A stretch of DNA of 64,000 nucleotides from Phytophthora colocasiae (lineage: Eukaryota; Oomycota; Peronosporomycetes; Peronosporales; Peronosporaceae), in NCBI GenBank assembly GCA_018806915.1, contig JAGKQI010000087.1:930001-994000 (forward strand), given 5' to 3'. Numbering within the stretch: position 1 is the first letter of the stretch; the number at the start of each line of letters is the position of its first letter. Positions 1 to 10,649 of this stretch are shown here, piece by piece. A program made the position numbers and the translations under genes. The notes beneath the pieces were generated by a model that saw nothing but the letters and a program-made list of their open reading frames with translations, ran no database searches and was not told the DNA's origin.

Positions 1-46
1 AGATCTCTATAACCGGTTGCATTGAGTCATCTCGATGTTTTGCACG

Positions 47-844
47 TCAACGCTTCATATACCCTTGAACTTGTGTCTCCAGAGGCGGTGACCCGTCCAG
101 TACGGAACACAATCTGGTAAACACGACGTGAGGGGTTACACCAGAATGCATGTTAATTTCATTCTGTATAAATGTTTTCATCGCTGCTGTCAATTTTGGC
201 ACCCGCGGTGAGCTTTCGCTTTCATCCAACATAGCATGTTGTCCGTCTTGGAATACGAACACAAGACCAGTTAAGTCACACGTATTGATCTTGTAGCGGC
301 ACCCACAAGCAGTGTCTACAAGAGAACAGCGGGCAGAGGTACATTTCGTCAGAATTGTTCGCATCCGGTGGCGTTCTTGAGGTTCGATGTCTTCACCACG
401 AGACGTGTGGTTCATTGTACATGGGTAACAGTCGTTTTTTCTTGTAGCTCGACTTGGTAATGTCTCCATAAATTCTTCTAACATTTTACCAGTAAATTCA
501 CTTGAGTCCCAAATGAGCCGCCAGGCAGGCCGGCTTCTCAAAGGTTTATTCGTCGAGACAGTACTTCCGCTTGACTACATTATATATTGTTAGCCACAGT
601 TTTCATCAATGCATGGGGGATGCAGTACCTCCGAGTTGCTTGAGCTTTTTCCTGAGCTGCTCAAGCTATCGTCCGAACTGGCGTGGCTACTTGAGCTGAC
701 CATGTCCTCCATGATATTACCGACTACCACAGGCTTTGGGTTCCTGTAGCGCGTGGTGCTTACAACAATAAAGTGATCCAAACAAAAGTAACAGCTCCTC
801 GAACAACACGAATAGCCGCCTTCTCCTTCTTCAACGGCTTCCAC
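47..844 (-). pseudogene. MULE-type transposase N-terminal relic (tentative), cut by the window edge
   Basis: Two open stretches on the minus strand, 844-590 (84 codons) and 541-47 (164 codons), lie in the order expected of one broken gene. The first holds a Cys-rich patch (CCSRSCYFC) followed by a Ser/Asp/Glu-rich tract. The second has a Cys/His-containing part (TKCTSARCSLVDTACGCRYK) and a helical end with FIQNEINMHSGVTP. I read these as the zinc-finger and DNA-binding N-terminus of a Mutator-like transposase, by loose resemblance to such proteins in oomycetes. The catalytic part would lie beyond base 1. No terminal repeats are visible. The family call is inference; the coding character is suggested by composition only. 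Confidence 0.35.
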
Positions 845-984
845 TTCATGCAGTTAAAAATTGCCCGTTGGTATACTTCAGTGCCACAAGCCTATCTATT
901 CAGTATTTTCGACCGACCTATCCCTTCAGTGATGGAGACCTATGTTTCAGTGATGAAAGCCTGTAGTAAAGTGTTTTCGACTGT

Positions 985-2470
985 CACTCAACCGCCACCA
1001 AGCTCACGCTGCAATAACGAGCGTCGTATCAACCACAAGATTATTACGAACGAGAACTGCCATGGACGAGGAGAGAGCTGGAGGGGTTTCTGTATCTGCA
1101 TCCGACAAGCTCGCAAAACTCCTCAAGTCTTCGAAAGTGACCGACGATCAGCTGCAGACGTGGCTCGAAAAAGGAAAAGCAGCGGAGAGTGTCTTCTATC
1201 GCATGAATCTTGAGAACACTCTATACACAAGGTTGTTTCAGAACCCGAAGTTCCTCCGGTGGCTTCAATACGCTGATGACTTGAGTGCTTCCGGCAAGGG
1301 AACACCTGCTATTTCAGTATTATCGGCAAAGTATGGTGACGATAAACTCTACCGAATGATCGGATGGGCCCAGATGGAGGAGAGTACCAAGGCGCTTGGC
1401 ACCAGATTGAAAACGGACCAACTAAAACATTGGGTGAAGATCCGGAAAGATCCTGATGAAGTGTTCAAATTGTACGACCTCGAGTACGCTGGGAGTCGTA
1501 TCCTCGGTAAACCTAAGTTCAGTGAATGGGTGAAGTATGTCGATGATCTGAATGCGAAAAACGAAGGAGTGGTGGCATCGATTATCCCGACACTGAGAAA
1601 ATTCTACAGTGACGACGATTTATTTCATACCGCTCTGGCAGCTAAGAGAGTGGACGAGACGGAGCCCATGGGAACAAAATTGGAGGACGCGTTTGTGCAG
1701 TTCTGGATCCATCGTAAGGAAACCCCAGAAAACGTTCTGTTAGAACTTGGACTGAAGAAATCAACAGAAACTCTGCTGGAAAATTCCCTACTCCATATTC
1801 TGGCGAAGTACACGGAAGCGTATAATGCTAAGTACTCCGGGCAGAAAACGACAGTGATTGAAACACTCACTCGTACATTTGATGACGAAACGGTGGCTAG
1901 AATGCTCATAGTTGGGAGGGGAAAACCTTCGACGAAGGAGATCGCGACCAAGTTTCAGGCGGATCAATTGGAGATGTGGATGAACAGTGGTCAATCTGTC
2001 GACGACGTGTACAAACTGCTCGGTTTACCTCTCAGAAAGGATTTGCTGAACGACTTTGGCAATCAAAAGCTGTTCAACACGTGGTTGGCCTACATGAATG
2101 CTGTCAGTACCAAGAACCCAGAGAAAACTTCCGCTATCTTCTCGTCGTTGGCGCCAACATTCAGGGACAGACCGATGATGCAAATTCTTGAAGCTGCCAA
2201 CAAGTTCCCAAGTCTGCAAAATGCTGCCACCAAATTGCAGCTGGAAAAAGCCGACCGCATCTTTTCCACTGGCGTATCCCCCTTTGAAGCGTTTAGGATG
2301 GTGGCGCTCGATAAAGTTGAGGAATCTGTTATCAGTAGTCCTCTGTTCAAGAAGTGGATGATTTACGTGGACGATTTCAACAAGAAGAACCCAAACAAGA
2401 GGTTTTCGACCACTACTATGACTACGGCGTAGGCAAAATTATTGACACGAGTGGCTTGTCCGGCGGAAAA
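985..2470 (+). pseudogene. Effector 1: truncated RxLR-LWY effector pseudogene
   Basis: Nucleotide similarity to the intact paralogues begins near 985, within the sequence that encodes the region before RLLR. The signal-peptide exon sequence is missing. An in-frame stop lies near 955, and no ATG occurs before 1062, which is the Met just ahead of DEER. The RLLR codons (about 1040-1051) survive upstream of that ATG, so they would not be translated from it. The open frame 1062-2432 (456 codons) covers about the first four to five WY/LWY-like units, each with the W..Y core seen in the paralogues. After KKNPNK the frame is lost, though similarity can still be traced to about 2470 in another frame. 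It lies tail to tail with effector 2. It is broken at both ends and, if expressed, would lack secretion. Confidence 0.85.
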
Positions 2471-2831
2471 AAAAACTTCTCAAGATGTGTTCCACCAGGA
2501 AGGAAGTATACAAGGTGTTAAATAACATGAAAAAAATTGCTGTGTTGACTCTCTACAACATCAAGAGTAGTTTGTGGTGTTGTTTCCAGTCCGCATTGAC
2601 GTCTCATGACTGCGGGAAAAGTAGAAGGCCTTTTGTCTGGTTGCACTCCGCATGAAGGAGGGAAATGTCCACGTGTTAAACCTCTTATACCTCCTGGCAG
2701 GAGGCAGGAGGCTCCTGCCTCTGGGTGGGTGAGGCAACACACGTCGAAACACTTGAGTCAATTGCCGGTACAGCCTAAATATGCCATTTACTTTGATCTG
2801 AGATCCAAGCGAATCTTGCAGAAGAAATTGA
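2471..2831. other. Intergenic, no gene seen
   Basis: I see no coding feature. A short G/C-rich inverted repeat (CAGGAGGC / GCCTCCTG type) lies around 2693-2722 and may be a degenerate hairpin. Confidence 0.5.
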
Positions 2832-2978
2832 AAGGAAATTGAAGTTGATTAACTGGTTATTCCTGGTTGCTACTATTAATACTTGGCTTGACTATTGAAT
2901 TCTGAAGGTTTTGATTGTGAATTGTTTGAATGGGATATTGAATTTTCGAATGCTAATCATTTCTTATCATCTGGAAAG
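2832..2978 (+). repeat. Dispersed repeat R1, copy 1
   Basis: A segment starting GAAATTGAAGTTGATTAACT and ending TTCTTATCATCTGGAAAG. Close copies occur at 25664-25886 in the same orientation and, partly, at 5221-5385 in reverse. It ends 39 bp from the stop codon of effector 2. The element class is unknown; no coding capacity is seen. Confidence 0.8.
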
Positions 2979-3016
2979 TGATGAACTAGATGACCTCTAC
3001 AAGTTTGAATTTAGGT

Positions 3017-5035
3017 CTACGCACTGTTGAGTTTCTTGGTAAACCGCTCCAACATATCGTCCGAGGATGGTACATGGCTGATCCACGATTTGACGTAGTC
3101 GAATGTTTTCTTCTCCGCTACCCATTTATCCGCCAGGGCATCCTTCAACTGCGACGCCAATTTCTTCGTGTTCGGGACCTTCTCCACCGCCGTAAGCATC
3201 CGAATTAAAGTCAAATCATGGTAATTGGCTCGAAACCCATCGATTATAGTCGCCTTCTCGCTCGGATATGCCTGGTTCCAGTCATCCAAGTACTTAACCC
3301 ACAACTCGAATTTTGGACTTGGAAACACTTTTTCCCCAGCTTTGTCGAGATGCAGGTCACGAAACGCAACACTTGGGGGATGTTTCCACTTCACAAGCCA
3401 CTCTTCCATACGCTCCTTCTCCACCAATTGGGCAAGTTTCATTGTCCTGGGGTCTTTCATCCCCTTGTCAATGATTTCATCGAGACTATAGCCTTGATAG
3501 TTGGTACGGAGTGGGAAGAACCAGGATTCTTTCTCTGCTGGGTTTTTCTTGTTGAAATCGTCCACGTAAACCATCCACTTCTTGAAAAGAGGACTACTGA
3601 GTATGGAATCCCCAACATCATCAAGCGCAACCTGCCTAAACGCATCATAGGGGGAGGCTCCACTGGAAAAAATGCTCTGAGCCTTCTCAAGTTGCAATTT
3701 GGTGGCAGCTTTTTCCATGCTGGGGAACTTATTGGCAGCTTCGAGAATTTGCATCATCGGTCTGTCCCTGAATGTTGGCGCCAACGTTGAGAACATAGCG
3801 GACGTTTTCTCTGGGTTCTTGACACTGACAGCATTCATGTAGGTCAACCACGTATTGAACAGCTTTTGATTGTAGAAATCGAACACCTCGTTTCTTCTGG
3901 AAGGCAAATTCAGCAGTTTGTATACGTCGTCCATAGATTGACCACTGTTCAGCCACATTTCCAATTGATCTGCCTGGAACTGCTTCGCGATCTCCTTCGT
4001 TGTAGATTTCGCTCTCCCTGCTAGAAGCATTCTAGCTACTGTTTCGTCGTCGAATGTCCGTGTAAGCGTTTCGATCACTGTTGATTTCTTCGACGCGTAC
4101 TTGACATTATAAGCGTCCGTGTACTTGGTCAGAATGTTGAGCAATGGACTCTCCAACAAAGTTGACGCTGATTTTTTCAGTCCGAGCTCCACCAGAACAT
4201 TATCAGGCGTTTCCTTGCGTTGAATCCAGAACTGCACAAACGCGTCCTCCAATTTCGTGCCCATGGCCTCCGTTTCGTCTACCCTCTTAGCTGACAATGC
4301 GATATGAAACAAATCGTCGTCACTGAAGTATTTCCTCAGCGTCGGGATAATCGACACCGCCGTTCCTCCATTCTTAGCATTCAGGTCATCCACATATTTG
4401 GTCCAGTCCCTGAACTGAGATTCACTGAGAATTCGCCTTCCAGCGTAGTTGAGGCTGTACAACCCGAAAACCTCATCGGGATCTTTTCCAACCTTTATCC
4501 AGTATTCCAGTTGCTCTTTTTGCAATCTGATGCCAAGCGCCTTGGTACTTGTTTCCTGCTTGGCCGACCCAATCATCTTGTACAGTGTATCGTCGCCATA
4601 CTTCTTTGACAGTACTGAAATGGGAGATACTCCTTTCCCGGCAGCACTCAAGTCATCGGCGTATTGAAGCCACCGGAGGAACTTCGGGTTCTGAAACAAC
4701 CTTGTGTATAGAGTGTTCTCAAGATTCATGCGATAGAAGACACTCTCCGCTGTTTTTCCTTTTTCGAGCCACGTCTGAAGCTGATCGTCGGTCACTTTCG
4801 AAGACTTGAGGAGTTTTGCGAGCTTGTCGGATGCAGATACAGAAACCCCTCCAGCTCTCTCCTCGTCCATGGCAGTTCTCGTTCGTAATAATCTTGTGGT
4901 TGATACGACTCTCGTTATTGCAGCGTGAGCTTGGTGGCGGTTGGAAACATCAGAAACGAGTATTCTTGCGCCTGTGGCGACTCCATCTGCCACGAAGGCA
5001 AGGATAGCCACACCTGCTAGATAAAAGAGATGCAT
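3017..5035 (-). CDS. Effector 2: secreted RxLR-DEER protein with tandem WY/LWY units, intact
   Basis: 672 aa, single exon. The start is the ATG at 5035, which opens a hydrophobic signal peptide (MHLFYLAGVAILAFVADG, cleavage likely near residue 18-23). RLLR lies at 48-51 and DEER at 57-60, the host-targeting motif pair of oomycete cytoplasmic effectors. From about residue 85 to the end there are six full and one partial unit of about 90 aa. Each has a Trp core such as QTWLEKGK, EYWIKVGK, QFWIQRKE, EMWLNSGQ, EEWLVKWK or DKWVAEKK, and most later have a W..Y pair such as RWLQYADDL, DWTKYVDDL or LWVKYLDDW. This is the WY/LWY architecture known from Phytophthora effectors such as PSR2, which act inside plant cells. 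The host target cannot be read from sequence. It is tail to tail with the effector 1 pseudogene and flanked by inverted copies of repeat R1. Confidence 0.93.
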   Translation of the reverse strand: MHLFYLAGVAILAFVADGVATGARILVSDVSNRHQAHAAITRVVSTTRLLRTRTAMDEERAGGVSVSASDKLAKLLKSSKVTDDQLQTWLEKGKTAESVFYRMNLENTLYTRLFQNPKFLRWLQYADDLSAAGKGVSPISVLSKKYGDDTLYKMIGSAKQETSTKALGIRLQKEQLEYWIKVGKDPDEVFGLYSLNYAGRRILSESQFRDWTKYVDDLNAKNGGTAVSIIPTLRKYFSDDDLFHIALSAKRVDETEAMGTKLEDAFVQFWIQRKETPDNVLVELGLKKSASTLLESPLLNILTKYTDAYNVKYASKKSTVIETLTRTFDDETVARMLLAGRAKSTTKEIAKQFQADQLEMWLNSGQSMDDVYKLLNLPSRRNEVFDFYNQKLFNTWLTYMNAVSVKNPEKTSAMFSTLAPTFRDRPMMQILEAANKFPSMEKAATKLQLEKAQSIFSSGASPYDAFRQVALDDVGDSILSSPLFKKWMVYVDDFNKKNPAEKESWFFPLRTNYQGYSLDEIIDKGMKDPRTMKLAQLVEKERMEEWLVKWKHPPSVAFRDLHLDKAGEKVFPSPKFELWVKYLDDWNQAYPSEKATIIDGFRANYHDLTLIRMLTAVEKVPNTKKLASQLKDALADKWVAEKKTFDYVKSWISHVPSSDDMLERFTKKLNSA

Positions 5036-5140
5036 CGTTACCTGTGGGGGAAGTTGCGAAATGACTTCCGGTTATGCATGGGCCGCAGTAAATCTCAAGG
5101 GCTGTCAAGATAACATAGTTGAAAAATGATGACGAACAAA
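5036..5140 (-). promoter_or_regulatory. Conserved upstream block of effector 2
   Basis: The ~100 bp before the ATG match the region before effector 3 (30090-30191): a TCATCATTTTTCAAC stretch, resembling the oomycete initiator consensus, then GAGATTTACTGCGGC and a final block CATTTCGCAACTTCCCCC ending in ACAGGTAACG directly before ATG. Effector 4 keeps the last block. Conservation is seen; promoter function is inferred. Confidence 0.55.
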
Positions 5141-5220
5141 CCGTACATATCACGAGATTGGGGTTGCTACTGTACTACATTAGGGACAGGAAGTTGATTA
5201 ACCTGGTTGCTACTACATGT

Positions 5221-5385
5221 ACTTAGGGCTTCCTGGTGGTCCACTCGTCAACGCACCACAAAGCTACGTGAATTGTTTGGACTCGAACGCCTGCCAAGTG
5301 CAATCACAATCAAAAACCTTCAGAATTCAATAGCCAAGCCAAGTAGTAGCAACCAGGAATAACCAGTTAATCAACTTCAATGTCC
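5221..5385 (-). repeat. Dispersed repeat R1, copy 2 (inverted)
   Basis: The reverse complement matches R1 copy 1 (5292-5385, mirror of GTTGATTAACTGGTTATTCC). It extends outward into the CACCACAAAGCTA / CCTGGTGGTCCA block shared with the copies at 25810-25886 and 36573-36700. With copy 1 it brackets effector 2. Confidence 0.75.
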
Positions 5386-5699
5386 TTTCCTTCCGACAGT
5401 GCCATGTAATACATGTATGATGAATGACATACATTGCTTGCGTGAATATGCGTGTTCGCATGGACCAGTTTATTCACTAATAGTGAATCACTATAATGTA
5501 AAAAAAAACTCAGCCTGAACGTTTGACGCCACGATAAAGATGCAAACCCGGGTCTGCTGTGGCATTCCTGTCGAGAACTTCTCGCTTGCCATGCGTGCAT
5601 GATGCAGCGCATGATCGGAACTCGCGCCTTAGTTGAATTCCAAATGACTTGAAGAGCATCATTAAAGGTTTTTTTTTTTAGCAGAACCGTTCCTGTTTA
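5386..5699. other. Intergenic, no gene seen
   Basis: AT-rich sequence with a T10 run near 5670 and no recognised feature. TA at 5698-5699 is the target duplication of the following Tc1-like element. Confidence 0.5.
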
Positions 5700-5919
5700 C
5701 ACTGCGCGACAGAATAAATCACCCACCCAGGTGTGTGGGCTGGTCAATTTTCCTGCTGCTGTGTTGATATGATATTTATATTGCCGATGCAAAGCTGAGG
5801 TTTGTGCTAACAACTGCAATTTCGCAAGGCGAGGGGGACCTCGTATACAATTTTCTATTAATCGCACCGCGACAAGTTAGATCACCCACATCGAGCATAC
5901 AAAAATTAAGATAGAAATG
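5700..5919 (+). repeat. Left terminal inverted repeat of Tc1-1
   Basis: Mirror of 10173-10406. The outer 30 bp are identical, and two small deletions lie near 5730 and 5755. Confidence 0.93.
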
Positions 5920-6792
5920 AATTCGATAATGAAGGGTTATCATCCCTTCGCTCAGTATGGGTCCGGTCCCGGTCCTTTGTTACAATGTATGGAGTCCAAG
6001 CCCTGACGCTGATAACTGGCCTTTGTATAATTAGCCAATCAGTTGTTCACGTGTAGAAGGGAGGACACACACATCGGGAGAACACGCACTACGATGGATG
6101 AGCACAATATACGTTGTTCTGTTCTTCTGGACGTGCTAGCCATGGTTAACGCTATGCTGTTGAGCAAGCTTGGAGATGCTGATGCTGTGACCGTGTGAAC
6201 CCAAGCAGAAGCATGCCGATTACATACCCGAAGGACACCAACAACGCTTTGATGTCATACAGGCAGCGTGTAAGCACCTAGCGCGCGTTCGGAGACTATT
6301 TTGAGATGCAGTGGGAGCTCAGCTACGGGCTCAGCTACATGGACGTCACGTACTCAGCCTGATCTCAACTACATGGACTTCACATACTCGGACATGAAAT
6401 GAGCAGCTCCAGCGTGACGTCTACCACAGTGAGTGTGCTGGCTAGGACGCGGCGAGATTGTTCTTAGCGCAGCCGTTCCGTATTATTTGGTGGCCAAGGT
6501 GAAGAAGCTCAAGAATATCGCAATATTCAGCTACACGCCGGCGAGTTGATCACGACCAACCTCACGGTGTACGCGAGCGACTAGAAGAAAGGCAGAGGAC
6601 GCAGACTACGTCATGGCCATCAACGAACTGAGACGTGTATAACAAGACGGCTATGGTCAATCCGCGCCCTACTTTCAAGCAGCAGACATTTTCACCCCCG
6701 ATCCGATCCTTCGGGCACTTGCAGTACACATACATGGACAATAAACAATGGAGATTTGGAAACAGTATACGTTTATTGTTGGTATTCTCGCA
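5920..6792. other. Degenerate insert inside Tc1-1
   Basis: No intact gene. A decayed plus-strand reading frame may start at 6094 (MDEHNIRCSVLLDVLAM) and stops within about 35 codons. Several later stretches have coding-like composition but many stops. It is probably the flank carried by the insert or a dead gene. I do not recognise it. Confidence 0.4.
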
Positions 6793-8931
6793 TTACGGGT
6801 CATTCGTAGAAACGAGTTGGCAATGTGATGCTGCTGTAGCTCTGATAATATCTTGAATGGCATCACAGTTTTTTGCTATCCAGTTGAGGGACTTTTTGTG
6901 AGTTTGACGGTACTCCTCTAGAGCTCTGATAACATGATCCGTTGCCGTTTTATCGGGCACCACAGCAAGCCTCGAAATCTCGACTGCCAGATCTGCAATT
7001 AATCTATACACTGGACGCCTCCTGTTGAAGAAATGACGTTCATCAGCACTACACCACTTTGTTCCGGACTTGGTCTCCAGTTCGCGCACAGCAACAGCTC
7101 CGCCTAATCCAATCCACTCCCCCCACAGCTCTGGAACAGTCACTAAACCTCTGCGCAGTTTGTACGTCGGGAAATGCTGCGGCTCACTCTGATTTGAATT
7201 TACCCCGGATCGCCCAGGTGTCGGGAAAGCTAGTGAATCATTGATAACCGGTGTCGCCTCTACCCGACGAGACTGAGCGACATCACTACAAGCTTGCTGA
7301 GTACTGGCCAGAAGCTGCACTTGGACGACAGCAGTTCCTCCTCGTAGTGGAGACAATACCTGCAGAACATCACTGAGAGTATTCTCCACTTTGTGCACCA
7401 CTGTGCAAATTTGGGATAAGGAGCTTCTCAAATCCTGATGTATACCATCGATTTTAGCATTCATCACTGGAATGGCTTTCTGGAGGCGTTGTTCTGCCGG
7501 GTCTTCCATCCCTTCCACGGCTTGTGTTGCAGCATGTTTATACTCCAAAAATTCGGGTGAATGGAAAATAGCGTGTTGCCATATCGGGTGATTTGGAGTT
7601 GAACTTTGTAAGAACACGGCATCCTGCAGCACTACGCTACGGAGATATTGTAGTAACTCGAGAAATCCACCCGCTGCAAGAGACTGTTCTGCGGATCCTG
7701 CATTAATTGCTTGCTGCCACATCTCCACTTGGGGAAAGACTTTACTCTGCAATGACATTGGTGGGTCGACGGAAGCACGAGCAACAAAAAAACTGCCTCT
7801 GCTGGGTTCAAATCCAGCCAGTGTTCGCATAGCCTCTCGTGGAAGGGATGTAAGGTAGCACTTTTCCATTGACTGGTTATTCCATCTGCCCAGGCGGCGT
7901 ATCTGAGACTCGCTAGCACCCCCCAAATCAGCCATACGCGATCCCGAACCACGACCGACGTGGGTTTTCGCTTTGCTGTGAATACCAATATGTGTCAGCG
8001 CAGCCGTGATAGCATCGTGGTGTACTTTGTACGACATTGGTTTTGTAGGATCGTTACATGTTTTTAACAATTTGATAGGGTACCAGCACTCGGACGAGGT
8101 AAAGTCAGGAAATGATTCGCCTTCTACATGCCACCGCCAGAAAAAGTAAATCCCAGCATTCCGTGAGGACAGATTTCCACATATTTACTCCTCATGCAGG
8201 CTCCGACTTCAATACGGCCAACTTGATTCGTTTTGCCTTGGCGCATCACCATGACGAGGGCCCTGCATGCGCTATATCCTTCATTTTCGGGAACCAACGT
8301 GTGCAAATCCGCTAACTCCATCATCCGCGCTGATTCGCCTCTCATTAGCGCATAGTGACTCAAGAGAAAAGCAACTAAATTCCGAAGTAACTTGCCAGCA
8401 TCTCGTGCTGGAGTCCAAAAAAACTGGGCAATCTCCTTAATTTGGTCTACTCTAGTGTAGCCATCCAAAAGAGTAGATGCTCCACGGTCCTCGTAATTGT
8501 TTCGCTTCCTCTCGTCCTCTTCAAACTGAGTCAGCTTCAACAGCGAGGTCACCGCCTCGTCACGGGGGATGGGTTACCGTTTACCTTTGCCCGAGATTGT
8601 TGCTTCCACAAATCGACCATTGCTGCTACGTAGGAATTCACTGTAGAGCGACCACCTTCTCCACTCGATCGCAGTTTTTACTTCCATTCTTGTGTCGTTT
8701 GGTCCTTCCAATTACGCGCTCTTCGAGAAAGAGATGTAGTTTTTCCCCTGTTACTGTGAATCGGGTCAGGTCGTTAAAAGCAGACTCCTTTGACCTACAC
8801 CAGTCTAAGAATTCCTTTTGCCGGTTGTTGTAAGCTCTTTGCGTGTTTTGTGGTCGTTTTGTTGCGCTTTTGACGTAAGTTCGTTGAACGGACTCTTTCA
8901 GGGCCACTCGCATCCGAGCTTCCTCTTCCAT
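6793..8931 (-). pseudogene. Crypton-type tyrosine recombinase with GCR1_C-like C-terminal domain, frameshifted
   Basis: Read on the minus strand: 8931-8638 gives the N-terminal SAM-like core-binding part (TYVKSATKRPQNTQRAYNNR). 8552-8124 holds the first catalytic Arg (YALMRGESARMMEL). 8070-6793 holds HxxR (KTHVGRG), the GRWNNQ segment and the nucleophile Tyr (EKCYLTSLP, near 7854). The remaining ~300 aa include ELWGEWIGLGG followed by a conserved basic FFNRRRPVYRLI stretch, typical of the GCR1_C DNA-binding domain found in Cryptons. Three one-base frameshifts separate the pieces: near 8640, near 8573 and near 8140. Similarity continues across each shift in another frame. The recombinase is therefore dead. 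Cryptons leave no inverted ends, and I could not fix its borders. Confidence 0.85.
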
Positions 8932-9037
8932 GTTGCTGCTCTTAGGAGGTGACCTGCAAATTGTCTAATGGTGAAAAGTCGCGGTTTTTCGCGCCATCCC
9001 CTGATTTTCATCCTATCCAGTTGTAGAAGACTCGCGG

Positions 9038-10069
9038 TCAGATAAACGGATTATTTAACCCTTCAAAGCACAATAACCGCATTGATTTGACAAAAAGTGC
9101 TTGAGAGGACCGGACCCGGTCCGGACCCCGGTAATGATAATGCGTTTTATTACCGTTCTTAGCTAAGGCTGTCTTCAGTTCTTGCACACTTTCGAATTGT
9201 CTTCCGTTTGCATATACTTTTCTGCTCAAAATAGCCCACAAATTCTCAATTGGATTGAGGTCTGGAGACTTGGATGGCCAATCGAGTACAGTAATGTCCT
9301 GCTCCGAAAAAAATTCCATGCTCCTCTTGGATACGTGAATGCTAGCATTATCCTGCTGATAAATGAAATCGGTGCCGTAGGTAAGATGTGCAAACGGGAG
9401 GAGGAATTCTGAAACCGTGTAAATATAGTCATCAGAGTTTTGCCTTCCTGTTAGGACAACCAATGGCGTTTTTCCTCGGGCACTAAATGCAGCCCACACC
9501 ATCACCGACCCACCACCAGCCTGCCGTCGCTTCGTGTGGCGAGGCTCTTTGCGCAGATCGCGCCAATAGTGCTGAAAGCCGTCGGGTCCGTCAAGGTTCC
9601 ACATCTTTTCATCAGAAAAGATAATGGAGTCCCAGATGTATCCCGCGTCTTTGCGTACAAGCATGGCGCCGGCCCACTCCTTGCGTGCCTTCATGTCCTT
9701 GGCAGTGAGGGGGAGTGTGTTCACCATCTTAGAGTACACCAACCAGTCCACCTTTGCTAAGGTGCGCTGGATGGTGCGCACTGAGACGGAGAGCTGCAGC
9801 TCCGTCTTTAATTGGGAGGCCGAAGAGTCGCCTTTGGCAGCGGTGCGAACGAGATGGCGGGTCTGTCGCTCGGTGAGTGCTGGTGCAGAACCCGGGGGGG
9901 GGGCTTTTCGGGGAGGAGGCGGGGCTGCCGACGTGACACGCCGGACCGTATGCGTGCAGCGTCCTGTCCTTCGAGCTACTGAGCGAGTGCTCAAGCCTCC
10001 TTCGCGCAGACCTTGAATCCTCCCCCTCTCGTGCTGTGACAGCCGAGGTTTCTTCGTCTCTTTGTGCAT
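9038..10069 (-). pseudogene. Tc1-like DD34E transposase of Tc1-1, damaged C-terminus
   Basis: 343 codons from the ATG at 10069. The N-terminus is a helix-turn-helix (SQHERGRIQGLREGGLSTRS). The catalytic triad is visible: IIFSDEKMWNLDG (D), FIYQQDNASIH (D) and, 34 residues later, DLNPIENLW (E). Compared with the relative at 39556-40539, about 27 residues are missing after VQELKTALA. The usual stop after KTHY is read through into an unrelated 30-residue tail. The triad is intact, but the C-terminal loss makes activity doubtful. The gene starts just inside the right inverted repeat, as expected. Confidence 0.88.
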
Positions 10070-10172
10070 AGTCGTTTTTGATAATGCTGTTCTCTACTAC
10101 AGTCAAAACGATGGCGCCAGCCACTCGCTTATTGCGGAAGGCTCCATACCATCCATTCTTCCAGGTGATCCA

Positions 10173-10406
10173 CATTTCTATCTTAATTTTTGTATGCTCG
10201 ATGTGGGTGATCTAACTTGTCGCGGTGCGATTAATAGAAAATTGTATACGAGGTCCCCCTCGCCTTGCGAAATTGCAGTTGTTAGCACAAACCTCAGCTT
10301 TGCATCGGCAATATAAATATCATATCAACACAGCAGCGCGCAATTTGGAAAATTGACCAGCCCACACACCCAAACGTGGGTGGGTGATTTATTCTGTCGC
10401 GCAGTG
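10173..10406 (-). repeat. Right terminal inverted repeat of Tc1-1
   Basis: Mirror of 5700-5919. It ends at CTGTCGCGCAGTG followed by TA. Confidence 0.93.
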
Positions 10407-10568
10407 TAGACTTGTCAATCATCTGTCAGCACAACCGACAAGTTTCCGTAACTAACTTTAGCAGAACCGTCCTGCTTCTTCGTGACCTGATGTCGACGGT
10501 GCTTCAAATTAGCTGGGTTCTACCAACGTTTTACTCACATTCAGTAATTAACTGCAGGCAATACCAAG

Positions 10569-10649
10569 ATGGTGTTTCGGTTTACGGAGGAGCATGATAA
10601 AGAGCTCATGAGGGAGGTGATTGCCCAGAAGCCATTTGAAGCTAAGTAG
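10569..10649 (+). pseudogene. Fragment resembling a Myb/SANT-like domain start
   Basis: The ATG at 10569 opens 26 codons (FRFTEEHDKELMREVIAQKP...) ending in TAG at 10647. The pattern of a short aromatic/charged helix followed by KPFEAK resembles the N-terminus of Myb/SANT-like proteins that are common in oomycete genomes. The stop truncates it at once, and nothing downstream to 11270 continues the domain convincingly. Confidence 0.35.

Larger units (their letters stand above)
5700..10406 (-). mobile_element. Tc1-like DNA transposon (Tc1-1) with nested Crypton
   Basis: Both ends begin with CACTGCGCGACAGAATAAAT in inverted orientation and are flanked by TA (5698-5699 and 10407-10408), the target duplication of Tc1/mariner elements. 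The inverted ends run 220 bp (5700-5919) and 234 bp (10173-10406) and match almost base for base apart from two short gaps in the left copy. The element is 4.7 kb, far longer than the 1.6-kb relative at 39202-40808, because about 3 kb lies between the left end and the transposase. That extra DNA includes a dead Crypton recombinase. Confidence 0.93.

Noticed and set aside
3218..3790. 190-codon plus-strand frame opposite effector 2
   Set aside because: Shadow of the effector coding strand; the same shadow appears opposite effectors 3 and 4, and no family or signal supports it.
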